A stretch of 64,000 nucleotides of DNA from Flaveria trinervia (lineage: Eukaryota > Streptophyta > Magnoliopsida > Asterales > Asteraceae): contig CM046451.1 in NCBI GenBank assembly GCA_025506515.1, positions 36,452,095 through 36,516,094 on the forward strand. The letters are read 5' to 3'. Shown here piece by piece: positions 35,847-45,684 of this stretch. The notes below the pieces were generated by a model. The model was not told the origin of the DNA. It worked only from the letters and a program-made list of their open reading frames with translations, and searched no databases. Within the stretch, counting starts at the first letter, position 1; every line of letters begins with the position of its first letter. Both the position numbers and the translations under genes were made by a program.

Positions 35847-35950
35847 TAGCAGATCAGTCTTCTTCTTGCTACTGAGATGAGTTGAACAAGAACCAGAACT
35901 TTTAGCAAAAGAGTTTTGGTTGATGTCTTTAGTCCCTACCACTTTAAACC
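35847..35950 (-). pseudogene. Copia-2 gag C-terminal scrap
   Basis: The minus strand encodes GFKVVGTKDINQNSFAKSSG and continues with SCSTHLSSKKKTDLL. It closely matches 24725-24828 (GFKVVGTEDINQNS). The match to the other copy ends at GGGTTTAAAG (35950). To the right the sequence becomes MITE-like. Confidence 0.8.
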
Positions 35951-36066
35951 CTGTAGTCTTTTTCTTCCAGACTACAGACATTTGGTCCACCTCTTCTGTT
36001 GCAGATGTCTACAGATGTGGTCTGCAGACGACAGACATTTTCCTGCAAAAAAAACAAACAACACCT
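35951..36066 (-). mobile_element. MITE-like fragment
   Basis: Read on the minus strand it starts AAGGTGTTGTTTGTTTTTTT and holds repeated ATGTCTG / TCTGCAGAC / TCTGTAGAC words, a style known from plant hAT-type MITEs. The other terminus is missing and it joins the gag scrap at 35950. It resembles the terminus at 1064. Class inferred only. Confidence 0.4.
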
Positions 36067-36217
36067 TAGTTTCTCTTCGGAAGTTCTTCTTGTTTGAGCT
36101 TTGGAAGTTTATCAACTTGACTTTGGAAGTGCAGATTAGATTTGGAAGACTTTTTTCACTTGCACCAAAATTCTTATAAGTGTTGTTTTGGTTGCACTAG
36201 CCTTATTTGACCCAACA
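36067..36217 (-). repeat. Copia-3 3' LTR, truncated
   Basis: Minus-strand start TGTTGGGTCAAATAAGGC at 36217, directly after the PPT at 36218-36230 (CTTAGGGGGAGTT). Only about 150 bases remain before the MITE-like sequence. It contains CTTCGGAAG near 36077. Its start is like the LTR ending at 698. Confidence 0.75.
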
Positions 36218-36230
36218 AACTCCCCCTAAG
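36218..36230 (-). other. Copia-3 polypurine tract
   Basis: CTTAGGGGGAGTT on the minus strand abuts the LTR start at 36217. It marks this end as the 3' end of copia-3. Confidence 0.8.
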
Positions 36231-37040
36231 TTAATGCTACCAAAACTTCACTTTCTTCTGCTTCTCAAAACTTTCAACACCATGGAAAGGTTATCTATTT
36301 CTTTGTTCTTTCCGGAAGTGGTGATGAGAAGTTTGTACAAGTCATTAGTAGACAACAAACATAGTCTGTTACTTTGGATGACATGGCCTTTTGTTGTGGC
36401 CCTCTATAGAGAGTTAATTGACAGGAGTTGTAGTCATCCTCCCATCTAACTATAGGTTCTAAATCCAGGCCTTCAACCATTTGCAGGAAGGTCTTTCCTT
36501 TGGTTAACCCTTCTATTTCTTCCTTTACTCTTATCTTTAACTCTTCTTCAAGCTTTGCTTTTATGGTTAGTTCAGCAAGATGAAGTCTGCTCAAGTGATT
36601 TCTGATGTGAGCAACTACTTGAGAGTTGAAGGGGTTGGAGAATGGTTTCTCTCCTAACTCAGCAATATTAAACATGCTTGAGTGTAGAAGAGATGGTGCA
36701 TTAAGTCGGGTTGACTTCACCATTCTCCCTTACACAACAAAGTTGTGAGAAGGTTCTTCAAACCTCTACTGTCAATCTTCTTCCGAGGAACAAGGGATTA
36801 AGATAGCAGTTTATCCTCTTCCTGGTATCTAGTAGAGTCACTAGTCGTTTTCTCAGTTTCTTCTCTTCTTCCTTCAGGGAATCCGAGTTTGATGCCAAGA
36901 GTTGAAGTGCTTGGTCCAAAGTGTAGCACCTGGCCTCTTGTACCACCAATATTGTCCGCTTTGCCCATAAAAAGCTCATGAATTTGCTTTTGGTTGCCAC
37001 AAAGAGCCTACATATATCCCACATCATCATTGGACAAGAG
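36231..37040 (-). pseudogene. Copia-3 3' ORF, C-terminal piece
   Basis: Two open minus-strand stretches (37040-36758 and 36723-36295) show a coil with DSLKEEEKKLRKRLVTLL and, further on, HLSRLHLAELTIKAKLEEEL and LEPIVRWEDDYNSCQ. The position between PPT and the rest of the 3' ORF, and the Lys/Glu-rich character, mark it as the end of the copia-3 3' ORF. It is interrupted at 37040 by the solo LTR and continues at 41555 (the AAGAG target copy repeats). The role is unknown. Confidence 0.65.
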
Positions 37041-37679
37041 TGTAACACCCGAAATTTTAATGAAAAAAGAATAAAAAGGAAGAAAAGAAACTAAGCCCAA
37101 GATGAGGGGCTAAAAATACAAAGGACAATAATTATAATAATACTTGTAAAAACTGGGTGTGGTTGCCCACACCCATGTTCCATCACCTTTTCATTTGGAT
37201 TCTAGAGAGAGAAATGACTGAATTCTTAGGTTTTAGAGATAAGAACAAGAAGAATTCAGATTCTAGGTAAAAATTCAACACTTTTAAGTGTTCTTGGCTG
37301 ATTATAGCCATGGGTAGGTGCTTATATGTGTATTTTGTGTTCGGTTATGTGTTTTAGTGGGTTTTAGGTGATTGAACTCATAGCATTCGGGTTTGAAGGA
37401 ATTCATACTTGAAGTTGCAAGAGGTGAGTTCTAGATCCCCTATTTTAAATGTTTTAATCTTCTTTGGGGCTAGAAATGTAGGTATGTATGTTTTTATAAA
37501 AGTGGGTATGTTACCCGTATGTTCATGTGTATGTGTATATGGGTGGGGTATGTTTCGGGTGTATATGATGTTATGATTATGTTATGTATGTGTTTCTATT
37601 GCTTAGAGTGTTAGAACTAAGCTTAGAACATGTTAACATTTGACTTGGCACTAAAATTATGTTGGTTAGTTAAAGTTAG

Positions 37680-38000
37680 TTACTCATGCACCTAAGTCCC
37701 ATGCGCCTGAAGTTCATATGCATGAATAGTTCCCATGCGCCTAGGTTTATGCCAAAATTGGCTAAGTGTTCCCATGTGCCCAACTAACCATATGCCTAAG
37801 TACCTATGCGCTTAAGTCAGGCTTATGCGCTTTTATAGTGCCCATGCGCCTAGAAAGTTGCCTAAAATAGCTAAGTGTTTGCCATGCGCCTACATAGTGC
37901 TCACGCATCCAAAAAGTTTCCCATGCGCCTAAGTATTCCCACGTGCCTGAAAGGTCATGTGCCTACATAGTGTTCATGCGCCTGGATAGGGCTCATGGGC
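37680..38000 (+). repeat. CCATGCGCCTA word array in solo LTR
   Basis: About a dozen degenerate copies of CCCATGCGCCTAAGT, spaced roughly 20-35 bases apart, occupy the place equivalent to the CGCATG array of the chromovirus LTR at 2020-2290. The core GCGC/CATGCG is related, but the word is different. Confidence 0.7.
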
Positions 38001-38587
38001 ACTTGGAATATTTTCTGGAATTTTTGGAAAAATGAAGTTTTAGGCTTTGACTTGGGATGTTCACGGGGGTAATGTATGATGATTATTTGATGTTTTATGA
38101 TGATGGGTGATGATGTTATGCATGCTTATGATATGTATGTTTATGTTATGTTTTCCTTATGTTCCTTACTATGTATATTTTTGTGGCTTTGTGTGGTATG
38201 ATAACATCAATAAACGTAAAGTATTATGTAATGGGAAGTAATGATAATGAAAAGAGGAACATAAAAAATGAATGCATGCATAAATAAATAAAAGAAGGAA
38301 TGAAATGTCTTGCAAACAGATGTATGGAGGTTCACACCCAATGAAGGATGTTAGCTCAACTGTGTGTGGGTTAGCTACCACCAATGGATACACACTAGGG
38401 TCTAATCCTTGTGATTGACCATATGTATGGGCCCCTTGTCGCTTGGCCCAGGTATTGGAGTCAACTTCGTGCACAATGTTCGGGGTCTATTTAAAGACCT
38501 CAGGCCTAGTAACCAGCTTCGTGCATAATGTTTGGGGCATAGCACATGGCATTGGTCCTAATGAGATGTGAAAGATAATGATGAATG

Positions 38588-39212
38588 TGTTAGAGCATAT
38601 ATTGTCATATATAGTGTGTCCGTCGCTTGACGAATAGTCTAGGCTTAATGTATTACACCTGATATGTTGTAAACACATGAAACTGGGTCATTCGCAGGAG
38701 CATATGCGAATAAGACTAGTCGTACGACTGAGCCATGCTAATGGACCAATCGTGCGACTGAGAGATGCGATTGGGGCATTCGTAAGACTAAACCATACGC
38801 ATGGTCCAGTCGTAGGATTGAACCATACGCATGGTACAGTCGTACGATTGAACCATACGCATGGTCCAGTCGTACGATTGAACCATACACATGGTCCAAT
38901 CGCACGAATAGGCCCAGTCGCATCTAATATGGGCTGAGGCCTATATATACCAGTTTCAATGTGTAGAGAGATTAAGGATTTGAGAGGGAGTCTGCTGGGA
39001 GCCTAGGGCTGCCGGATAAGAGGGGAGATCATGCTCGATCTTCCCCTTGCCAAGAGTCTTGATTCTTATGTTGTAACAAGCTTGTAATCGTTAGGTTTTA
39101 TCAATGAAACCATTCAATTATAGTTTGTATTATTGTTTGACTTTTGGTTTGGTGCTGTTTATCCTTCCGTCAAGAACATGCTCGGATGTTTACCGATGCA
39201 GCCGACTTCACA
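38588..39212 (+). repeat. 5' LTR of the non-autonomous element
   Basis: It starts TGTTAGAG and ends GACTTCACA. The array GAACCATACGCATGGTCCAG / TCGTACGATT repeats about six times at 38690-38930. A TATA box TATATATAC lies at 38942-38950, followed by a transcribed part ending AATCGTTAGG and ATCAATGAAACC near 39090. The frames across the array on both strands reflect its inverted words and are not genes. Confidence 0.9.
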
Positions 39213-40439
39213 ATTGGTATCAGAGCCGGTTACTGCTCGAATGATCTAACAATCATTCTAGCAACCCGAGCTCTTGATTTCTGGATCAAATTTCAGATCT
39301 TGACGTTAAACCCACTTCGTGTTTTGCTCAGATCTTGTTACGTGTGGTGTTTTTATGTTAAAATTGAACTTAAAACCACATTCTGATCACCCTTTCGAAT
39401 CTGATGATGCCTACTTTGTTTCGGTTCATGTTAAATTCGTCAGATTAGGGTTTGGGTAGCCCTGGCGGCTGCAGATCTGAAAATCTGCATGCAGACCCGT
39501 TCATTCGACTGGGCTATGTAAATGGACCATTCGTACGATAGGACCATGCTAATGGACCATTCGTGTGGCTGGATCAGTCGTAAGTTCAATCGTGCGACTA
39601 GACCAGTCGTATGTTCAATCGCACGAATAAGCCATCCGCATTGACTCATCCGCATTTGTTCCAGACAAAAAAAAGAGTCTGGAACTGCTTCTTGCATATA
39701 TTTGAGGATGGGCAAAGCATATTCACCCTGAGGTTCTTTTGTCAAATAAGTTCGATGTATACCCCATGATTCTTCGGACTTCCAAAATAGGTGAATGTAT
39801 TTGGAACACGAAAGAGTGAAGAGAAGATGTCAGTAGTCGGTGCTGATTTTGTGGGGTAGTCAGAAGCATCTGACTACTTATGGGCCAATCAAGTTATATT
39901 TATCCGCACAGAGAGGATTCTCATTCTCAGGGGGAATACATGTATAGAGAAATTGAAGACGCAATCAGAAAGTGATGATATGAGCAAGTTTCTGATGATG
40001 ATCTACATGCATGCTGATTTGTTTGATATTGTCAGCTGTGGATTGGAACCTTCAACCTTTTGCCCAATACACCATGTGAAGACGCCAGGAGAGCATGATG
40101 TCTATATATTGGGATATGCTGAATGTGAGGGGGAATTTCTGCAGGTGTTGATGTTAATCAGGTTAGCCTGTGTGAAGATTGAAGCAATGAAAAACTATTC
40201 ATGTCATTATCTAGAAAAATCAGTCATATGGGGAATCTTGATGCTATGATGATGTTCTGCAAAGTAAACGAAAGCTGTTGTCCCTAAATTCATTTTCAGG
40301 GATATTGTAGCAACCTGACAGATCGGCAACATTGGCTAATATGGTTTTTGTTTGATTCTATTGGCAACCAGAGCAAAGATTGACTGAAGATTGTAAGAGG
40401 TGTTATCTACTATTCGCAAGCAACGTCCAAGGGGGAATT
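39213..40439 (+). other. Internal region of the non-autonomous element, with PBS and PPT
   Basis: The PBS TTGGTATCAGAGCCGG lies at 39214-39229, and the PPT CCAAGGGGGAATTT ends at 40439. A second CAGGGGGAATA tract lies inside at 39928-39938. The stretch 39500-39660 repeats LTR-like words (AATGGACCATTCGTACGA, AGTCGTATGTTCAATCGCAC, CATCCGCATT). A 98-codon frame at 39953-40249 has no similarity that I recognise. I see no gag or pol motif. Confidence 0.75.
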
Positions 40440-41034
40440 TGTTGGAGCATATATTGTCATATATAGTGTGCCCGTCACTTGACGAATAGTCTAGGCTTAA
40501 TGTATTACACTGATATGTTGTAAACACATGAAACTGGGTCATTCACAGGAGCATATGCGAATAAGACTCAGTCGTACGACTGAGCCATGCTAATGGACCA
40601 ATTGTGCGACTGAGAGATGCGATTGGGGCATTCGTAAGACTGAACCATAAGAATGGTCCTGTCATACGATTGAACCATACGCATGGTCCAGTCGTACCAT
40701 TGAACCATACGCATGGTCCAATCGCATGAATGGGCCCAGTCGCATTTAATATGGGCCGAGGCCTATATATACCAGTTTCAATATGTAGAGAGATTAAGGA
40801 TTTGAGAGGGAGTCTGCCCGGAGCCTAGGGCTGCCGGATGAGAGGGGAGATCATGCTTGATCTTCCCCTTGCCAAGAGTCTTGATTCTTATGTTGTAACA
40901 AGCTTGTAATCGTTAGGTTTTATCAAGGAAACCATTCAATTATAGTTCGTATTATTGTTTGACTTTTGGTTTGATGCTGTTTATCCTTCCCTCAAGAACA
41001 TGCTCGGATGTTTACCGATCCAGCCGACTTCACA
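40440..41034 (+). repeat. 3' LTR of the non-autonomous element
   Basis: It matches 38588-39212 but is about 30 bases shorter, having lost one unit of the CATACGCATGGTCCAGTCG array. The TATA-like TATATATACC at 40764 is conserved. It is followed by the GAATG target copy at 41035. Confidence 0.9.
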
Positions 41035-41554
41035 GAATGTACGAAATGTACGGTAAGAAAGATAATGAATGAGAATGAAAGACAACGATGACGTACATCA
41101 AATGATGAATGAATGTTAATGAATGACGATGAAAGATAATAATAAAATTATCTACTTGTACGTATGATGCATGATCGCATATGAAAGTAAAGAACGGTTT
41201 TAAACAAAGTAAAGTATAATATTTTTATAAAACTAGAACTTACTCAACAACGCTGACTTTTTATGTATTTTCTGGTTGGCAGGTAAGAGTTGCTGAGGAT
41301 GGCATGGGGCAACTACTTGGCTTATTTTGGATGGCATCCATTTTGTATAACAATGATGTTTTTGTGATGTAATGCAAACAAATGGGATTTTGTGATGATT
41401 AAAAATGTTGTATTATTTTGCAAAAGCAATTATTTATATATGAAATTGTTTATTAAGTATTCTGATGCAATGTTTTAGTAAATGTAGGTGTATGTTTTGT
41501 GTTTTATGTGCAATGATTGTCCAACTGTGAGTGTTCTGGGAACGGGACCTTACC

Positions 41555-44500
41555 AAGAGAGATTCCGGGTTCATAAGGATTGTCTGCTCTCTAATATCAT
41601 CAATGCATTTTGGGTGTATTAGTTGTGGATGAGAGGAGAACTCCACAGTTAAGCTTGCTGAGGTGGTAGTAATCTAGTGATGGGTGACCTCCTTCGGAAG
41701 TTTTCACTTGGGTAACCAAAAAGCAAATCCGTGAGCTCCTCATGGGCAAAGCGGATAATAATACTGGTATGAGGGGCCGAGTGTGACACAAAGTTCCCTA
41801 AGGCAGATCAAGGAATGCCTCACATGTGAGTGAACATGAAGAGTCATCAATGTATGATAGATTGATAGACTTCAGGATGAGAGGAGAACTCCACAGTTAA
41901 GCTTGCTAAGGTGGCAGTAATCTAGTGATGGTTGACCTATTTGGGAAGTTTTCAGTCGGGAAACCAAAAGCAAATCTGTGAGCTCCTCATGGGCAAAGCG
42001 GACAATATTGGTGGTACGAGGGGTGAGTGTGACACTAAGTTCCTCGAGGCAGATCAAGGAATGCCTCTCATGTGAGTGAACATGAAGAGTCATCAATGTA
42101 TGATAGATTGATAGACTTCTCCTCACAAGAGATCTCGCTCAGGTAGTGCACTTTATGAGCTTCCTCTTGATCTCCTCAAACTCTTCTAAAGTTAGAGGTT
42201 CTAATGGTTTAGAAGATGGTTATGGTGAAGGATGGGTAATAGATAGTTAGGTTCTAGGTAGTGTTTTAGGTTGGAGGATAGGTAGTGGTGGTGGTTGTTA
42301 TGAGGCAATGGGTGAGGATGAGGATATGGTTGATGCAGTAGGTTCAGGGGGTATGGTTTAGGGGTAGGTTTTGTTTTGATAGGGAAAGGAAATGCTGTGG
42401 ATTCAGGTTAAGGTTGTGGTTTGGAAACATGTTTGGGTACCATCCAATGTACACTAGATGTTTAGAACACCTCCTTCCTTCTTCCTTAGTGAATGTTAGC
42501 TTTGACGTCACTAACATGTCATTACAAGGTCTTTTCAGTCATTGGGCCAACTTTCCTGCCTAAGAAGCCATGGGCCCTAAGATGTGCCTTCATCCAGGCT
42601 TTGTCTCCCACCTTCTTAGCAGCCGCAAGCTTGGCTTCCTCGACCTTATTCTTCTTCTCCTTTACCTTCGCTCTAGCAGCCTTCTTCCTCTCCTTATCGA
42701 ATAGATATCGCTATTTGTGAAAAAAGCCACAAGATCGTATCATTATCATGATGAGTCAGTTCCTCCATAGAATAGCCCCTAGAGCATAGGAAGGCTACCC
42801 TTTACTCCTTAATTATTGCTTAGCTTCTTCGTTCTTTCTTCTTCCTTCCTCCTCTTCAGCCAACCTAGTTGCTTCCTCATCCTTTTGCAGCAAGGTTTCC
42901 TTTTCCAACTGTACCAACTCATTAAGTGGGAGTAGAAACATATCTTATTATTACTCCCAAATTGACAATTTGTCAATTAGCTCAACTCTTCTCTTGTTGG
43001 TGATAGTCTTTTGAGATGTTGTTGTTGCTTTGCTACTTGCATCCAGTAGCTTACTAGTGTTGAGTCTACCTTTTCGTTTTAGCTTCTCTAACCTTTGATC
43101 CTTTAGAAGCTCTTCCACAGTCATCTTTCACTTTCCTTTGGGGTCTTCGGAAGATTCAGCTTTTGGAGCTTCTGGCTTTGAGGGTTCAGGTTGGTGAGGG
43201 AGAGGTTGATCTTGTGATGTTGATGGAGATTGAAAGAGAGGGATTTTGAGAAAGTCCTCATTATTTATCTCAGAGGCTAAGTGAAGTATGGACTCTGTGA
43301 TAATCAGATCATCAGATAAGGATAATAATCCAATAATCCCTTCCACAACTTGGATCTCTACTTCAAAAGAGAATGGAACTGCACTACCTATCCCAACTAA
43401 GTCAATTGTTGGGCCATCAGTTCTCATTTCCCCATGAAGTTAATCTTAAGTGAGGAGCTTATTAGGAACTTAGTTAAGAATCTATTGAGATTAATAAGCA
43501 TCCTTGGGTCCACTTGAAATGTGATTGGAGGTGGCTAAGGGAAGATGGTTGAAGATTGTTGTTGAGTAGGGTAAAATGAAGATAAGGTAGAAATAACCAA
43601 AGTTGGTTCCTCATGAGCTTGACTCTGTACATTCTCCTCCTTTTTGGTAGCATCATCTAGAGAAGTAGATGAACTAGAGGAGAAACTTAAAGAGAATTAA
43701 ACAGGTACATGCCTAACAAACTTCTCAATCTGTGACTCAGCTTGTTTGGCCTTTAGATTTCCAATCTTAAGTTGCTGAGTGATAAACCTATCCTCTAAAG
43801 TGTTAACCTTTCATTCAAGGTTTGAGACTTTATAAACTAGGTTTCTGGTGGTGACTTGTAGACTTCCCACATCTTCTTTTGAAGAATCACGGGGAGATGA
43901 GATAACATGCCTAGTATGTTCATCCTCATCACCAGATATGGTTTCTTGGCACCCTAGTTTCCCTTGTAGAGTGATGTCTCTTTCAGAGGCATCAATAGGC
44001 AAGGTTTCTATAGACTCAGTCTCAAAGATATTACCACTATCCCGAGAGCCCAGTGATACACTCTTAGTAGTAGGACTTTAGTTTACAGAAGTCCCTTCCA
44101 CATCTTTGGGACACACTTCAATTTGGCTTTGCTGACGAGGCTAGAAATCAAAGGTTCCTTGGGGCTCAGTTGATCTAAAGATTGGTGTGGTAGATCAACA
44201 TCATGGCCCTAATGGAACATGAGATCTTCATCAGATCGGGTTAATAGGTCAATGAAAAATATAAAGGTTATTCCTAGTGACCTGGGACCTTGATTAATAT
44301 CTACTGACATAGAGCCACTAATTTGGTTGTCCCTTTTTGTTTGCTCAGGGGAGTATTAAGACTCACCCTAAGGGCTAGTGGTTTGGGTTTCTGGCTCATC
44401 CAGGTTGAGACTAAGGAGGCTCATCAGGTTGAGACTAAGGAGACTCAACACTAATATTAAGGTCAATAAGTGGGAGCCCATTTTTTCATTCTAGCCTTTT

Positions 44501-44560
44501 CAGCTTGAACATGGGGAACTTGTTCAATCAGAGTAGATTGAAAAAGAGTTCGTTTGGAAC
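41555..44560 (-). pseudogene. Copia-3 3' ORF, middle part
   Basis: The minus strand continues the copia-3 3' ORF, with many stops. Recognisable pieces are: acidic/Ser-rich segments (44002-43811, similar in content to 30050-29990 of copia-2); a purine tract at 43632-43645; MRTDGPTIDLVG...VPFSFEVEIQVVEG (43427-43300); a Lys/Ala coil followed by LRAHGFLGRKVGPM near 42580-42550, the counterpart of LYGFSKRRLGPM in copia-2; and a Pro/His-rich part near 42300. The 5S-like repeats at 41627-42119 interrupt it. It continues at 56818 beyond copia-4. The role is unknown. Confidence 0.65.
41627..42119 (+). repeat. Tandem pair of about 246-base units resembling 5S rRNA 3' half
   Basis: Two units (41627-41874 and 41875-42119), nearly the same in sequence, both run from GGATGAGAGGAGAACTCCAC to ATAGATTGATAGACTTC. 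Each holds GTTAAGCTTGCT...GTAATCTAGTGATGG, close to the plant 5S rRNA stretch that contains the internal promoter. 5S-bearing LTRs are known from Cassandra TRIM elements, which is my best guess. I see no PBS between the units. Not a complete 5S gene. Confidence 0.55.
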
Positions 44561-45077
44561 TGAAGATCATGCATAGGTTGGACTTACCTTAGTTTAGATT
44601 GTTTACTTTTCTTGTAATAGGTCTTTTGTTAGTTTCCTTTTGTATGTACTTAGATTTTTGTATGTTAGAAGTCTAGCAAAACTGTGAGTGAAACTATAAG
44701 TTCGCTCACAGTTTGTTGTTTTGTTTACCTGGCGAATTTGATGTTTTGCCGGGCGAATCTATAGTTTCGGCAGGACAATTTCACTGACAGCGAAACTGTC
44801 TGCGAAACTAAGACTGCTATATATACTCTTGTTAATTTTCATTGTGGTAGAGCTTGCAAAACCCTAATCGATTATCCTTGTTGCAAGTCACCATTTCAAA
44901 GCAGTTAATATACAGAATTATCCTTGTGCTTTCGTTGTTTATTTTTATTAATCATAGTCTTATTATGAATAAGTTAGCATTTGTTCAATCCTCTTCATTA
45001 TTGTTGTTTAGCATATTTTTGATTATTGAACGATTCTTCATATCATTTGCACTGTATTTCAATCACATGGACCAACA
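44561..45077 (+). repeat. Copia-4 5' LTR
   Basis: It starts at TGAAGATCATGC after the GGAAC duplication and ends CATGGACCAACA. GCGAAACT-type words and their complements (AGTTTCG, GCGAATCT) crowd 44680-44805. A TATA box TATATATAC lies at 44818-44826. The 86-codon frame 44854-45114 crosses the LTR/PBS boundary and is not a gene. Confidence 0.93.
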
Positions 45078-45684
45078 ATATGGTATCAGAGCCTTAGTGC
45101 TCTTGATTTGTTGAGTTTTTTTATGGTTTTAGTTCAATATCTAGTTTCAATTAATTTTCATTGCATTATGAGGTGTTTTTGATATGGAAATTTATTGAAT
45201 TCTACTAGTTTTGATTGAGGAAGATCTTATAATCATCAGATCTCAAATTCATTGAGTATTTGATGATTTCAGATTGATTTTGAGTTGAAAAAAGGGTTTT
45301 GGGATCGATCAGCGAAATTACAGTTCTTACAGCAAAACTGCCAACCTTCTTCCAGCGAAACTATGGGTTATATTGCTATTGAAATCGTTTTCTTGTGGTT
45401 CTGCGAAACTAGTCTTTTGAACGGAAGTTCATCAGTGATTGTGAACGGTTAACAAGCGAAATTGCTGTTGAAATTGTTTTTGAACAAAAGTTCAAGCTTG
45501 TTTCGTGAGAATTTACCAGTGAAACTAAGTCTGTTGTGACATAGGGGTAGCGAAAGTGCTGTTGAAATTTAGCTTCCACTGCGAAAGTATCAGCGAAAGT
45601 AGTTTTTCTGCGAAATTGTCTGCGAAGTTATCTTCTTCTGCGAAAGTGTCAGCGAAATTATTTTCTCTCCTGCCTTAAACTACC
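45078..45684 (+). other. Copia-4 PBS and leader with GCGAAACT words
   Basis: TGGTATCAGAGCC at 45081-45093 is the tRNA-Met-type PBS. The leader from 45300 to 45665 repeats AGCGAAACT, GCGAAATT and GCGAAAGT at least ten times, the same words as in the LTR. No open frame is credible before the gag ATG at 45685. Confidence 0.85.

Larger units (their letters stand above)
38588..41034 (+). mobile_element. Non-autonomous LTR element nested in the solo LTR
   Basis: LTRs of 625 and 595 bases (TGTTAGAGCATAT / TGTTGGAGCATAT to GACTTCACA) enclose a PBS, about 1.2 kb of internal sequence and a PPT. The target duplication GAATG is perfect (38583-38587 and 41035-41039). The internal part has no recognisable gag or pol, so it must rely on another element's proteins. 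The ends and PBS are copia-like, but the class cannot be proven. Confidence 0.9.
37041..41554 (+). mobile_element. Chromovirus solo LTR inside copia-3, itself interrupted
   Basis: It starts TGTAACACCCG and ends GGAACGGGACCTTACC (last base CA changed to CC). It is flanked by a perfect AAGAG duplication (37036-37040 and 41555-41559). Without the nested element it is about 2.06 kb, like the chromovirus LTR at 1424, and shares its ends and several internal segments (AAAACTAGAACT, GTTGGCAGGTAA, GATGGCATC). A word array (CCATGCGCCTAAG type) lies at 37680-38000. It has no PBS, PPT or coding content. Confidence 0.85.

Noticed and set aside
41650..41720. A complete 5S rRNA gene
   Set aside because: Only the 3'-half-like stretch is present and it is diverged; the 5' half and a T-run terminator are not seen.
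44854..45114. 86-codon hydrophobic ORF as a membrane protein gene
   Set aside because: It crosses the copia-4 LTR end and PBS; its 3' LTR counterpart is not preserved as an ORF in the same context.
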